Of a stretch of DNA of 64,000 bases, positions 22,125 to 34,039 are shown piece after piece (position 1 is the first letter of the stretch; the number at the start of each line of letters is the position of its first letter). Under the pieces are notes generated by a model. It saw only the letters and a program-made list of their open reading frames with translations. It did not search any database and was not told the DNA's origin. Position numbers and translations under genes: made by a program. Source of the stretch: Platanthera guangdongensis (lineage: Eukaryota; Streptophyta; Magnoliopsida; Asparagales; Orchidaceae); the NCBI GenBank assembly GCA_039583875.1, contig CM077167.1:153219010-153283009 (forward strand), written 5' to 3'.

Positions 22125-22333
22125 ATCATCCAATGAGTTGATTGACATGTGTTTCTGCATTAAAAGCTGATTATATCCTTAGTTTAATAAAGTGAGACTG
22201 ACAGTGACGTTAGTGATGAGTTGCAACTCTTCCATAACAATTTAGAATTATGCTGACTTTTGTTGACTTTGCTGACGTCAGCCATTCTGGACTTAGAAAA
22301 TTTCAGACAACTACCTGCAACTATGACATTGAG

Positions 22334-22700
22334 AGCGTTGAGTGTATAAGCTTCACTCAACGCTTTTTACCTTAGAAAAATTTTGCTTTGCATTTCTTCA
22401 TTGTGTCGAGACAGATGTATTGTCTCGACACTACTGTCCTGAGCTTTAAGGTGTCGAGATATCTGACTTGTCTCGACACTGCTGACTTGATCTTCAAGGT
22501 GTCGAGATAACTGAATTTTCTCAACACAGCTGACTTGATCTTCAAGGTGTTGAGCTAACTGAATTGTATCGACACATCTATCTGAACTATCGAGTGAAGT
22601 GTTGTGTCTTGACACTGCAGTCTTGTATCTTTATAATCTCGACACTTCTTATACAAAGGTGTCAACATAGTTGTGAAGTGTGTCGACACTTTTGGCTATA
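22334..22700 (-). repeat. Palindrome arrays in E1 U3
   Basis: The first palindrome has arms AGCGTTGAGTG and CACTCAACGCT (22334-22344 and 22354-22364). Then comes a run of GTGTCGAGACA-type units. The best has perfect 11-base arms (22404-22414 and 22422-22432) around 7 bases, followed by at least six decayed copies with CTGAATT or CTGACTTG between arms. Confidence 0.8.
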
Positions 22701-23567
22701 TGACATTGAATGAGTTGACTTCACTCAACGTGTAAATGTTTGTTTTAGGATTGAGAGTGACCTAGAGGGGGGTAAATAGGTCCAATTTAAATCTCAGTTA
22801 CCTTTTTTTAATTTAGATATGTACTTTCTTTGAGTTAAATATCATATCCAGATAAACAAGACAATCTTAACAGCAATCCAGAACTATCACAACATACACA
22901 TCATAGTACATCCACCTTCCCCCCTTCGCCTATCGAGCAATGAACTAGATTCGGCAAAACTCCTCTTCTTCTTGTACGCAGATCCTCAAATCTTACAGCT
23001 CAGAGCCCAGCTGGCTCCTACAACTCAAACTTTACAATTCTCACCACTCATATCACCAAGATCCTACACCTAAAGTTATTCCCAAGAACTATACCTCAGA
23101 ATGTATCCACACTCCTACTTCTCAGGAAAATCCTGCCCTACAACTCAGACAAATTCCCACTTCTCCTACCTCAGGCAATCCCTGCCCTATATCAGCATTT
23201 ATAACATAGGCTTACAATCTCAGAGAAAATGTTTCATTTACACTCAGATCTACAGGTAGATCTTATAAAATTAATAAAAGTAAAAGAGATTGATTCAGAA
23301 TAAGTCACCCAGCAAGAGAGGAATGGGTGACTGCTTCTTGATCTTATCTTGATCTATTTTATTCCTTTGATCTTGAAGTGATAGATTTGATCCTGCTCTT
23401 CTTAGCTTTTCAAAAATTCTTGAAGTTGAAATTAGGTTTGATCTAGGCTGGATAATGTTGAAGATCATTCTTGATCCGTCTTATCTCCACCTTCTGAATT
23501 CAAGCAGATAGCTTCTTAGATCTGGACTTGCCAAATTTCTCTCTCTATCTTTTCTAAAGAGTTGATC

Positions 23568-23579
23568 CCTTTATATAGG
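23568..23579 (-). promoter_or_regulatory. Probable TATA box of E5 LTR
   Basis: CCTATATAAAGG on the minus strand, about 130 bases downstream of the GTGTCGACAC array. The equivalent TATA site in E7 is TATATATAAAG. Confidence 0.65.
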
Positions 23580-23707
23580 CTCTATCAAAGGTAACCGGCT
23601 GATCCGGTTAATAACTAACATCTGATAGTTCTGACAGATCTCAGACCCTCTGACTTGATTTTTGTACTTAGGAAACAAACCTGACTGAAGAGTTGAAACT
23701 TGACTGT

Positions 23708-24215
23708 TGGATGTGTCGACACCAGTCTTGGGTGTCGACACTTCTCTTGTAGTGGTGTCGACATACTTTTGAATGTGTCGACACAACCAACACCTTGTCT
23801 TGATACTGCTGATGTAGAATGTGTTGACACTAGTCCTGATTGTCGACACTGCTTGCTTCCAGTCCTGACTCAGCATGTGAAGTGTGTAGACACTTCTCTT
23901 GAGTATCGACACAGTTGTCTTCTGTCTCGACACTGCTTATATAGAGTGTGCCAACACTTGTCCTTAGTGTCAACATAACTTCTCTTTGTCTCGACACAAC
24001 TTGTGTAGTGTGGGTCGACACTTATCCTAAGTGTCAACACATTTGTTTTCTTGTATCATAGTGTCGACCCAAGCCCTGGGTGTCGACACAACTTTCTTCT
24101 TGACTCAACTCTTCTTTTTTAACTATGTCGACACTAGTCCTGAGTGTCGACACAACTTTCTCCTTATCTCAGCACATCCTTGACAAATGTGTCGACACTT
24201 TTCTAGTGTCTCGAC
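23708..24215 (-). repeat. GTGTCGACAC palindrome array in E5 U3
   Basis: About 16 copies of GTGTCGACAC or one-base variants (GTGTCAACAC, TCTCGACAC), mostly spaced 20-35 bases apart. The motif is its own reverse complement. The array lies upstream of the TATA box. Confidence 0.85.
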
Positions 24216-24341
24216 ACTTTTGTACTTAGCTTTATTTGCATGTATACATGAACTTAACATTCATCAAATACAACTATGTGTATATCATTGAACTGAAAGA
24301 GCTTCTTCAAATCAAGTACATTGTGACCAATGTACCCAACA

Positions 24342-24357
24342 ATATGCCCCTATTTTG
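24342..24357 (-). other. E5 polypurine tract (decayed)
   Basis: CAAAATAGGGGCATAT on the minus strand, adjacent to the LTR start TGTTGGGT. The intact form in E7 and E8 has AAATAGGGGGAGAT. Sequence from 24358 to 24645 is the AT-rich 3' tail with nothing else visible. Confidence 0.65.
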
Positions 24358-24645
24358 ACAAATCATAACCCTAATTCAATGATATATAACATGATATCAA
24401 AAATATATTATGATAAAAACATTAAAAAGTACAGTGCAGTACAATATGTGAAATACTATAGAAAAAACACATTTAAAATCAATAATGCTGAATTAGAAAA
24501 TAAGGCAAGCAATTGTAGTCCTAATTAATAGCATAAGAATTACTGAGTAAACTAAAATTTCATTAATTATTTATCACAAGGTTTACTGGTAGAAGCTCTA
24601 TAGTTACAGATCAAGTTGTTTATGGAATTTAAAACTAAGAACATT

Positions 24646-25733
24646 CTATGACAGCTCTGGCTCTTTGATGACTATGCCTTTTCCATATTGAATCTTTGAT
24701 TTCGCCTCAGGCACCATGTCATCATTAACCTTCTTCACTTTGTCATCCTTAGCTTTAGATTTTGCAATGGCTTCTTCTTTCAGCCTTTGTCTTTCAAAAA
24801 TAATGGTATGGCTTTGGAAAGTATTTACTGGGCTCAATTGACTTAGCAGGTAGCTTTCCTTTCTTCAGATAATGTCTGAACTTCTGGATAACTTCTTGCA
24901 GCTTTAAATGTTTGGCCCATTCCTGTTCAGAATTCCATTTACCATTATATATCACATTTGCATTTACTGTCTTCCATGCAATGAGAATTATTGATCTGGA
25001 GGTTGGGCTCCACTGCTCAACATTTGTTCTAGCCTCAGTTTGTTCTCTAAACCTTTTCTTTGAAAGTTGTGCCTCTTTTTCTTTAAGCATAACTGATTCA
25101 AGCATATCCATGTTTTCACATATAACATTTTGAATTGATGGTTGAGAAATGTACATTTGAGAGACAACTGCTTAGATAGTCTCAAAGGTAGCTTATGCTG
25201 CAAGATTGTATATGGTTTGCTCATCAGCATGAGTACTAGTGGCATGAGGTACTTCAAAGTGAGGTGGTTGACAACCAGACTCAACAATCTGATCTCCATC
25301 ATACCATAAGGGAGGAAAGCCTAAAGTGTCTGATATTGTTGGATATCCAGGTAGCATGTTCAGAACTTTCTCTTATCATTACCATCTCCCCCTTTATGAC
25401 TTCTCTTTCAACATGATCCCTTAGATCATTCTTGTGAAATCTGACTTGTCCATCTAAGTAATTGATACCTGAATTGACAGTGTTCTTTACTTTCAGTAAT
25501 TTTTTGTCCAAATCTCTGTCAGATTCTTTAATATCTTTAAACGAGGAGGTTGAATGGTTTGTCAGCTGAGTTTCTATGGCCTTTGTAGCAGCAGCTAATT
25601 TGTTGTCTAATTCAGTAGTCTGCTCAGTCAGTTTAACCATTGTCTTTGTATGTAGGGCAGTTATGTTTTCATCCAAAATTCTCTGATTTTGAAGGACATA
25701 CCCTTATTTGACAACCATATCATCTGCAGTTGT
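24646..25733 (-). pseudogene. E5 aORF, C-terminal half
   Basis: This continues from 28633 after removal of the E6 solo LTR. Blocks shared with E7: a coiled-coil region; VRFHKNDLRDHVEREVIKGE; then EQWSPTSRSIILIAWKTV; PSKYFPKPYHYF; and the C-terminal end GKGIVIKEPELS. Frames change at about 24800, 25000 and 25300. No membrane segment is visible. The protein family is unknown to me. In SIRE-type elements a gene in this place is often called env-like, but I see no fusion or membrane features here. Confidence 0.7.
25729..25733. repeat. Target-site duplication of E6 (left copy)
   Basis: GTTGT at 25729-25733 and again at 28628-28632, flanking TGATGG...CTTATCA. The host reading continues across the joined site as it does in E7. 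Confidence 0.9.
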
Positions 25734-25995
25734 TGATGGTTAAAACTCGCGGCGCCCCGCGGGTTTATTTTTGGAAAAGCGGATGGTTTTATTTTGGAAG
25801 GATGGGGCGCACAGATTTATTATCTATAAAAAAGTTGAAACTGAGTTTGAACAAAAGGGGCAAGTGAACCTATCGCGTGTAGTACATGATATTCCGGTGA
25901 GGAATATCAGGGTCGTATTGTTCTCGGGGATGGGTTGATTATTTTTACTCTTACATACAGGGGACTATTATTTTTCCGATTATAACTTGTCGGGT

Positions 25996-26099
<104 letters not shown>

Positions 26100-26692
26100 A
26101 AATAAACATTTAAAAAGAAGCCGATGAAAAAATAGCACATCGGTATCAAAATGAATTTGAACTAAAATAACTTTTAATAACAAGAGATCATAAATTTCAA
26201 ATTAATTAAGGTGGAGACTTGGCCGTGGAGGTTCCAAAAAAATGAGGTCACCTATCTCTAGGACTATTGCTCACCTGAACATTAAGAATATTCGACCGGG
26301 CTCTCGTCCGACGAAGGATTCCTCTTAATGCCAGTATTATGCTAAGAACCCAGCTATTGGGTGGGGAACCCAATCCTATAGAATTCAGCGCCTCCTCTCT
26401 TGCGGGTTAGTGCGGAACTCCCTTTACCCAGGGGTGATATGTCCATACACACGACCTCTCGGATAGCTAGCGTATGGACTACGAAAATAGAGCTCACACA
26501 TCGATATGTGGTTCTACGCGTCGTAAACACGGAGTAAACCTTAAGTAATTTAATTAATGAGAAAAAGAGGACCTTTAATTATTTAAAGTGATTTTATCTG
26601 TCCCAATTCTCTTTGACACTGATGGCTAAGAGCGGTTAACCACTTATCGGAATGGGGACGGCTTTTGGAAAGAAATCCATAATTGAAAGGTA

Positions 26693-27085
26693 CAAGTCCT
26701 ACTCAAACGAGTAGGCGGGAAATGAAAACTGTAAAATAAAGCAGTAAAGGAAAACAGTAAAGAAAGCAGTAAAAGTGCGAGTCCTACTCAAATGAGTAGG
26801 CAGGAAATGAAAGCGATAAAATTGCAAGTCCTACTCAAACAAGTAGACGTGAAATGAAAGCAGAAAAATTGACAAGTTCTCCTCAAACAAGTAGGCGGTA
26901 AATGAGAAGTCCTACTCAAATGAGTAGGCGGGAAATGAAAGCAATAAAATGATGAGTACTACTCAAATAAGTAGGCAGGAAATTATAAGTCCTACTTAAA
27001 CGAGTATGCGGGAAATTAAAGCGAGTCCTACTCAAACGAGTATGCGTGAAATTAAAGCTAGTCCTACTCAAACGAGTAGGAGGGA
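26693..27085. repeat. Tandem palindrome array in E6
   Basis: Nine copies of a 34-90 base unit built on CCTACTC-AAAC-GAGTAGG (7-base inverted arms, 4-base loop) followed by CGGGAAATGAAAGC. The first unit is at 26698-26715. In the minus orientation of E6 it lies downstream of the TATA box, so in R/U5 rather than U3. Confidence 0.85.
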
Positions 27086-27805
27086 ATAGATATACACATG
27101 CACACACTCTACATAAAATAAAACACACACACTCTACATAAAAAAACATAACACATACACTCACGCACACATACAAAAATGAGAAAAACAAAACTATGTA
27201 AAAATTAAAATGATTACAACTCTACTCCTACAATATGACAAAAATTCATAAAAAGAGAAAATAAAAATTAAAAAGCAAAAGTTTTGAACATAAAAACAAA
27301 AATTGAAGTGTTCGAAAAATTAAAATGATTATAAATCCATTCTTATAACTTCGTAAAAGTGCGTAAAAAGTGGAAATAAAGTAAAAAAACAAAAAGGTTT
27401 TGCAACCTAAAAGAGAAAATCTAAGTTAAAGAAAAATAAAAACACTTTGAATACACTTTTACGGATTTACAAGAATGAATAGAAGAACAAAAATGACAAA
27501 AGCTATAAATTCCTAAATCTAAATAAAGCTAAGTAAAAATAACTAAAACATAAAAGCATAAAATCTATTCTCATACAGACACACACACACCCATTTTAAA
27601 TAAGAGAAAATCAAAGATAAAACAAATAAATAAGATTGCTTAAGGAGAGGTGCTTAGATCCATTCCAAAACCATATAAAGAGAAGAAAAACACATATGAT
27701 GGGGGGGGGGGGAATTTCCCTTACATAGCTTGGAAATCATCTAAGAAGCATCTACCCTAAGCAAAATGGTTCAAATAAACAAAACATGTGATCTTACAGA
27801 AAGAT

Positions 27806-27818
27806 CCTATTTATAGGC
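27806..27818 (-). promoter_or_regulatory. TATA box of E6 LTR
   Basis: GCCTATAAATAGG on the minus strand, a strong plant-type TATA box. It lies immediately downstream of the CACGGGCGTGT array. Confidence 0.7.
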
Positions 27819-27829
27819 AAAAATTTCGG

Positions 27830-28450
27830 GATACACGCCCTAGGTCACGGGCATGTAAGGGGGCATGTAGCAACTGTTGCTGATTTGATGCTGAGCATTT
27901 ACTACTGGTTTGACTTTTGGGGCTGTACACGTGGAAGTCACCGGCGTGACTCTGCTGTCACGGGCGTGTAGTGGGTGTGTCGGGGAGGTTTATCTGGGGT
28001 AGGCATCGTGTCATTTCGTCGTCGGCGCTATCTTGTCTGGGACAGGTGGAAAAGTCACGGGCGTGTCGAATATTAACACGGGCGTATAGGTGGGCTTGAC
28101 GAACTTTGAACGCAGAATATCGAGCCGGAAGCATTGAATGGCGATGGCGTTGAGTGGTAATAGCGTTGAGTGGTGATGGCGTTGAGTGGTTGGCTGGCGT
28201 CAAGTGGTTGGCATTGAGTGGTTGGCTGGCATCGAGTGTTTGGCGTTGAGTGGTGGCTGGCGTCGAGTGGTTGGTGTTGAGTGGCAATGGCGTCGACTGT
28301 GTGCCACGGGTTGAACATGGGCGTGTCGAATCAGGACACGGGCGTGTCGGGCAGTTTGACGAATGTCGAACGTCGATCACTGAGCTGGCAGCAACATCTA
28401 ATGGGATCAAGTAACACGCCCAAATCACGGGAATGACCGAGAAGTACACG
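27830..28450 (-). repeat. CACGGGCGTGT and GCGTTGAGTGG arrays in E6 U3
   Basis: About eight copies of (A)CACGGGCGTGTCG, nearly palindromic, flank a core (about 28130-28290) of roughly ten copies of GGCGTTGAGTGGT with GGCT/AAT fillers. Open frames here are low-complexity products of the repeat. Confidence 0.8.
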
Positions 28451-28632
28451 GGCCTGTACTATGGAATTTTTTTTAACTTTTCCTGAAAATTTCTGAAAAA
28501 TAAAATAAGTTAGAAAATATATACAAAATGTAAGCATTTTATTAAAGACAAATAACTAAAAATAACCAAAATAAATAAAAATGACTTAAATAAACTACGC
28601 AAAAATACATATATTTATAACTTATCAGTTGT

Positions 28633-30231
28633 CTTGGCTTCTTGCTGCTGTTTTGCAAGATATACTACATCATTAGCTCATTTTTCAAAGAAAGTAGTCA
28701 TTTCAGTTTTCAGAAGATTGACTTCAAATCTTATTGAATTATTATCCTAAGCTAGTTGAAATTGCAGCTCTTTATTGCTTTTATCAACATATTTCTCTAG
28801 ATCCTGCCTTTTCTTATCCAGCATTATCTGAATTTGAACTAGCAGTGAGCTAGTAAAACTTGAAGGAGCAGCTGGTGTTCCAGATTATATATTTTGTTTG
28901 TAGCTCTTGCTCCTCTTTTTCATTTTAGAAAACTTCCTTTTCTTCAGTTGAGATTCTTCTGCATCTTCTGATTTAGAAGAACTTACCTCTTCAACTTAAG
29001 GTGACTTTTTGGTTGTCAGTATCTGGGGCCAACTTCCCCTCAGTTCTTGTATCTTTCTCATTTATATTAATATTATCTAAGTTATCATCTGCATGATGAA
29101 TTGCAGCATCATGAACTTCTATTTGGGGAATATCATCTATTTCCCCTGGATATTAGTTTCTTTAAATAGAAGAACTTCTTCTTCAGTCTCTATTGGAATT
29201 TCTTCCTTCATCTCTTTCTCAGATGTTTCTTGCTCAGGTATCTTTAAATTTTTCAGGTCCTGCACAACATCCATTATTATATTAGTAGCTATATCCATTG
29301 GCAATTCATTGAGGTTCTCCCGCTCAATTTATACTTTTTCAGGAATGTTCTCCCCCTGTACCTGATCACTAGTTCCAGGTGAGAGTCTTGGAGATCTTTT
29401 TTATTCTTCATCAGCATCCTTATCTGAGCTAAACTCTCATTGTTCTTCAGAATCACTTGAGGATTCTTCTTCTACCACTGCTTTCTTTCCTTTTACCTCC
29501 TTTTTCTTTTAGGGTTCTGGAGTATCCTTAGACAAGACCCTTTCCCATCTGGACAAAATTCTTAGATCCATTCTCCTCATATGATTTATCTTGGACCCAA
29601 TCTTCTGACTGTTACTATCTGGAATTTCCATTACTAGATACAGACTAACAATTCTTCCCATATTGGGCTTCTGAATCCATTATGTAATTTTATCAAAGAC
29701 TACCCTATCCCAATCAGTCTTGATTCTAAAAATGATCCTAGTCATCAAGCTAAACATATAGGTTGGAATCATGTCATGTGCTATAGTCTTGAAGAGGATC
29801 ACTTTACCAATTACTTTAGATAGAAAGTTTTCCTAGGAATTCATTCCCTTCCTGTTCAAGGAACTTCCAGACTTAGTAGCTGGAGCTTGTCCACACCATT
29901 CTAAGGCTTTTACATTCTTGCTTGAATTCAATTCATCTTCCTGTGCAGTTCTTGGAATCTGAAATACTTTAGCCAGCCTTTTGGTTGTGACCTTTACTCC
30001 TGCTCCATTAATAGTGGATTTGATGTTTCCTGACTTAGGGTTTAGTGAGGCATTGGAATAAAATTCAGATAGTTCTCTCTTCCATAGTTTAGTTTGTTCT
30101 GGAAGCAGATATTCAAGACCTTCTTCATTAACAAGGTCAGTCACATTCCTTATTTTTTCTGGTGTGGAGAAGAAGACATTTCGCACCAGTTCGTAACCCT
30201 CATTTATGTTGTCGTCCATATTGGGTTCCAT
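28633..30231 (-). pseudogene. E5 aORF, N-terminal half
   Basis: The ATG at 30231 opens 132 codons (MEPNMDDNINEGYELVRNVF), with LEYLLPEQTKLWKRELSEFY, a VKVTTKRLAKVFQIP segment, WCGQ and SSLNRKGMN. The block layout matches E7 (LEYLASEPTKIWKKEILEFY, SSMNRKGIN). After 29833 the homology continues in other frames through an acidic/Ser-rich region with several stops to the E6 insertion. The N-terminal block has the flavour of the putative plant transposon protein domain seen in some Athila ORFs; this is my impression and untested. Confidence 0.7.
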
Positions 30232-30239
30232 TCTAGTTG

Positions 30240-30690
30240 AAAGAGTTTGAAATTGAAAGGTGTCGACGAAGGATTTCTAGGTCTCAACACACAACGATCA
30301 GTCTCTCAAGATTTCTGGTAAGTGTAGTCGACAATTCCTTACACTTCCTAGTTATAGTAACTGTCTATTGAAGGGAAAAAGGCGCACTGCATTTAGTAAA
30401 TTTCTCAATATTGGGCAATATCTAGTGTCTACATGGAAAACCTAGAATATTGAGATGTGTCGACTTAAGTCGACACAAGGTTCATGTCTCTCGACACAGA
30501 CCACAAGGTCTCGACAACCATATGTCTCGACACTAAATTATAATGTCTCGATACACTGATGCTAATGAGTGTCGACACACCGTTAGGTGTCTCGACGCAT
30601 GACAACCTATTATGTTGACACAAATTCTGGTGTCTCGACACAATACAGCCTATAGTGTCGACACACACACTATGGTGTCTCGACATAATT
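30240..30690 (-). promoter_or_regulatory. Palindrome array between E5 pol and aORF
   Basis: Between the pol stop (30759) and the aORF start (30231) lie about twelve GTGTCGACAC/TGTCTCGACAC units, most at 30455-30690, with decayed ones near 30260 and 30325. This is the same motif as in the E5 LTR U3. The region has no ORF of its own. Confidence 0.8.
30347..30356 (-). promoter_or_regulatory. TATA-like box upstream of E5 aORF
   Basis: TATAACTAGG on the minus strand, about 116 bases before the aORF ATG and downstream of the main array. The identical ten bases occur before the E9 aORF; E7 has TATAAATAGG. Confidence 0.5.
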
Positions 30691-30758
30691 ATTTGACTTA
30701 AACAAAATTTGTATTCTGAATATAATTTCTTGATTTTGTTGTTACTAATTGAAAAGAT

Positions 30759-33700
30759 TTATTCAATGTTCAACATACCTGTTTCAAATTTAAAGTAATT
30801 GAACTTCCTTTGATCTAGGGGTTTTGTAAAGATTTCAGCAACTAGTCTATCTATTGGAGTATACTGTAGGCTAATATTTTCTTTTTCAACATTCTCTCTA
30901 AGAAATTGATATCTAATCTCTATATGTTTAGTTCTACTACGTGAAACATGATTATTAGCAATAGAAATTACACTAGTAGAATCACAAAACAAAACAAATT
31001 TACTTAGCTGTACACTGTAGTCCAGTAGTTGGTGTTGAATCCACAACAACTGTACACAGAAGCTTCCAGCAGATATGTACTCAGATTCTGCTGGAGAAAT
31101 TGAAACACTTATTTGCTTCTTGATACTCCAACTTATTAATCTTTTTCCTAGAAACTGGAAAGTTCCAAAAGTACTTTTTCTATCCTCTTTATACCCTGCA
31201 AAATATGCATATGTGTATTCTGTGAGTTCAAAATCACTATCCCTAGGGGATACCAAAGCCCAAGATTGGGTGTACCCTTAAGATATCTCAATATTCTCTT
31301 CACAACAGTGTAATGAGACTTTTTGGGGCATGTTTGGTACCTTGCACAAACACATGTTGAGAATATAATATCTGACCTTCTAGCAGTCAAATACAGGAGT
31401 GATCCGATGATGCCTCTATACAAAGTTTCATCAATTAGTTTCCCAGATTCATTCTTGTGTAGTGACAATGTTGAACCCATTGGAGTTCTTGTTGTAAAAG
31501 AATTCTCCATACCATATCTCTTAATAACCTCCTTAGTGAACTTAGATTGAGAGATGGATATACCATCCTTAGATTATTTAACTTGGAATCCCAAGAAGAA
31601 CTTTAACTCACCCATGCTGCTCATTTCAAACTTGTCTTGCATAAGCCTTGAAAACTTTCTACACAGCTTCTCATTAGTAGACCCAAAAATCATGTCATCT
31701 ATATAAATCTGGACTAGGATGCTTGAAACTTTGATTTCCCTAAAGAATAATGTCTTGTATATCTTTCCTCTAGAGAACTTGTTCTCTATAAGAAAGGTAG
31801 ACAGGGTCTCATAAAAGGCTCTATGTGTCTGTTTTAACCCATACAAAGGCCTGTGGAGTCTGAAGACATAGGTGCTGTGTTTAGGATTAACAAAACCTTG
31901 TGGCTTCTCTATATAGACTGCCTCCTTCAGTGTACCATTGAGGAATGCTGACTTTACATCCATCTGGTAGACCTCGTATCCTTTGTATGCTACATGAGCT
32001 AAAAACATCTTATGGCTTCTAGCCTAGCTATAGGTGCAAAGGTTTGGTCAAAGTCTATCCCTTCCTCTTGTCTATATCCTTTAGCCACTAATCTAGTTTT
32101 TTTCTTAACAATAACCCCATGATCATCTAGTTTGTTCCTATAAATCCACTTAGTGCCTATGATATTTTGATCACCAGGTCTAGGAAATAGACTCAATACA
32201 TTGCATCTCTCAAATTGATTGAGCTCTTCTTGCATAGCCATAATCCAGTTAGGGTCTCAATTGGATTCTTCAAACTTTTTTAGGTTCTACCTGAGAGAGA
32301 AAACTAGTGTATAGAAACTCATCGTGATGTCTACTTCTAGTTGTTACTTCTATCCTGGCATCACATATTATTTGGTCAATAAGATGATCTCTAAGATATC
32401 TAACTGCTACTGGCAGGTGCCTACCATTACCTAGTTCTGTAGGATGATTATCTTCCTCCCCCCTGGGCAGTTACTTTATCTTCTATAGGAATTTCTACAT
32501 TATCTCTAGTGTGTAACTCTAGATCTAGTGAATCACCTATATTTAACTTTTCCATCCTAGAGTCTATATCACGTAGACTAGAGTTGTTAGAGTTATTATT
32601 ATATAAAATAGAAGTTTCATTAAATACTACGTTAATTGATTCTTCTACAACATGATGTTTCAAGTTGTAGATTCTGTATGCTTTGATATGTTCACTATAC
32701 CCTACAAAGATTCCTTCATAGGATTTTTCTAAGAACTTAGTTAGATAAGTTTTCCCATTGTCCAATACATAGCACTTACTACCAAAAATCTTGAAGAAGG
32801 ACAGATTTGGTTTTCTGCCTTTCATTAGTTCATAGGGAGTCTTGTTGTGATTCTTGTTGTTATTATTCTTGATCAATGCTCTATTCTGAACATAGCATGC
32901 TATGTTTACAGCCTCAGCCCAGAAATATTATGGAAGAGATGTATCACTCAGCATTGTTCTAGCTGCCTCAATGAGAGTTCTATTTTCCTCTAAGTAACTC
33001 CATTTTGCTATGGTGTTCTTGGAGAGGAGAACTCCTGAAAGATCCCTAGTTCCTTACATAAATTTGTCATTTTTTTAGATTGAAATTCTGTACCATGGTC
33101 ACTTCTAAGTTTGACCACAGAACATCCCATCTCATTTTGGATTTGTTTGATAAAATTAGCAAGGATGTTTGGTGTTTCAGACTTACTTCTTAAGAAGAAT
33201 ACCCAACCAAACTTAGAGTGATCATCCAAAATCACATAGGTATAAGACTTCCTACCCAAACTAAAAACTTGCATAGGACCAAATGGATCCATATGTAGTA
33301 AGTACAGACACATATTATTGTATTTACACTATATGATTTAAAGGAGACTTTTGTCTATTTGTATTTTTGACATGCGGGACATAAGTCTTCTTTGGAACAT
33401 TTGAGTTGTGGACTGTTTCTAACTAAGTCCATAGAGAATAGTTTGCTCATTGCTTTATAGTTTAAATGAGCCAGCCTCTTGTGCCATTGCACATACAACG
33501 AGTCTTTCTCACCAGCTACAAGGCATACAAGTGATTTCTCATTTACACTTAAAAATTTAGAAAATAAATGTTCCCACTCCTAGTGTCTAACAAGATGATC
33601 TCTTGATCACTTGGATTCCTTATCAGACACTTGTCATTGTGGAAAATAATTTTATAACCAATATCATAAAGCTGACTTATACTTATTAGATTATAGTACA

Positions 33701-34034
33701 ATCCTTCCATATAAGGTACTTTTGTGATGGTAACTAGGCCATTAGAAATGTTACCATATCCCTTGGTGAGTCCTTTCTCGGACCATCCAAAGATAACTTT
33801 AGGTCCATTCCTTACTGAGTATAATCCCTTAGCAAACTCCTTGTTCCAGTCATGTTCCTGGAACAGCCACTATCCAAATAACATATTGGCCTTCCTATGG
33901 TACTTGGTTCCTTCTGCAAACACAGAATTAATTTACCTTAGGCACCCAAATAGTTTTGGGGCCTTGGTTACTATTAGGTATTGCTTTGTGAAACATAACA
34001 AGCTTTCTGAACAAACCTAGTTGAGTCTTATGTG
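30759..34034 (-). pseudogene. pol: E5 pol: protease, integrase, RT, RNase H (broken, complete in order)
   Basis: Order on the minus strand: protease with YLDSGCSR near 33870; GAG-pre-integrase with HLNYKAMSKLFSMDLVRN and CPACQ near 33370-33480; integrase with the first Asp (HMDPFGP) and second Asp (LRSDHGTEFQS) at 33008-33313. The integrase Glu region near 33000 is broken by stops. The integrase tail is at 32448-32876 (FKIFGSKCYVLDNGK, GIFVGYS). RT (31574-32241) has AFLNGTLKEAVYIEKPQGF and the catalytic YIDD at 31690-31710. RNase H ends in DRLVAEIFTKPLDQRKF and MLNIE at 30759. At least six frame changes. The gag side is cut at 34039 by E7. Confidence 0.9.
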
Positions 34035-34039
34035 AAGGT
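34035..34039. repeat. Target-site duplication of E7 (left copy)
   Basis: AAGGT at 34035-34039 and at 52755-52759, directly outside the E7 LTR ends TGAAAG and CCAACA (plus coordinates). Confidence 0.9.

Larger units (their letters stand above)
19779..22751 (-). mobile_element. E1: outermost Ty1/copia element (partial)
   Basis: gag, primer binding site and part of the 5' LTR of a minus-strand copia element. Its gag is cut at 19778 by E2, and its LTR is cut at 22751 by E5. Both remainders are outside the window. It holds both E2 and E5 and is the oldest layer visible. Confidence 0.8.
21117..22751 (-). repeat. E1 5' LTR, truncated by E5
   Basis: It begins TGAAAGTCTTTG in plus coordinates beside the primer binding site. 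Near the inner end the G-run has grown to 13 (21155-21167). A TATA box lies at 22112-22124, a GTTGAGTG palindrome at 22334-22364, and a GTGTCGAGAC array at 22395-22700. It breaks off at 22751 without the CCAACA terminus, where E5 begins. Confidence 0.8.
22752..24341 (-). repeat. E5 3' LTR
   Basis: In plus coordinates it starts TGAGAGTGACCTAG with a G-run, contains the CCTACAACTCAG-rich region, a TATA box at 23568-23579 and a GTGTCGACAC array, and ends TGTACCCAACA. The bases after it are the polypurine tract. The partner LTR is not in the window, so the ends rest on comparison with E7. Confidence 0.8.

Noticed and set aside
23571..24021. Several ORFs rich in Cys/Val/Asp/Thr or Ser/Arg/His on both strands over the GTGTCGACAC arrays (also 30465-30686, 35163-35702, 52042-52573)
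   Set aside because: They are translations of the palindrome arrays in every frame, contain no domain and differ between the two LTRs of E7.
27958..28449. 163-codon Pro/Thr/Ser-rich minus-strand ORF, resembling a low-complexity secreted protein
   Set aside because: It reads through the CACGGGCGTGT and GCGTTGAGTGG arrays of the solo LTR and has no independent support.
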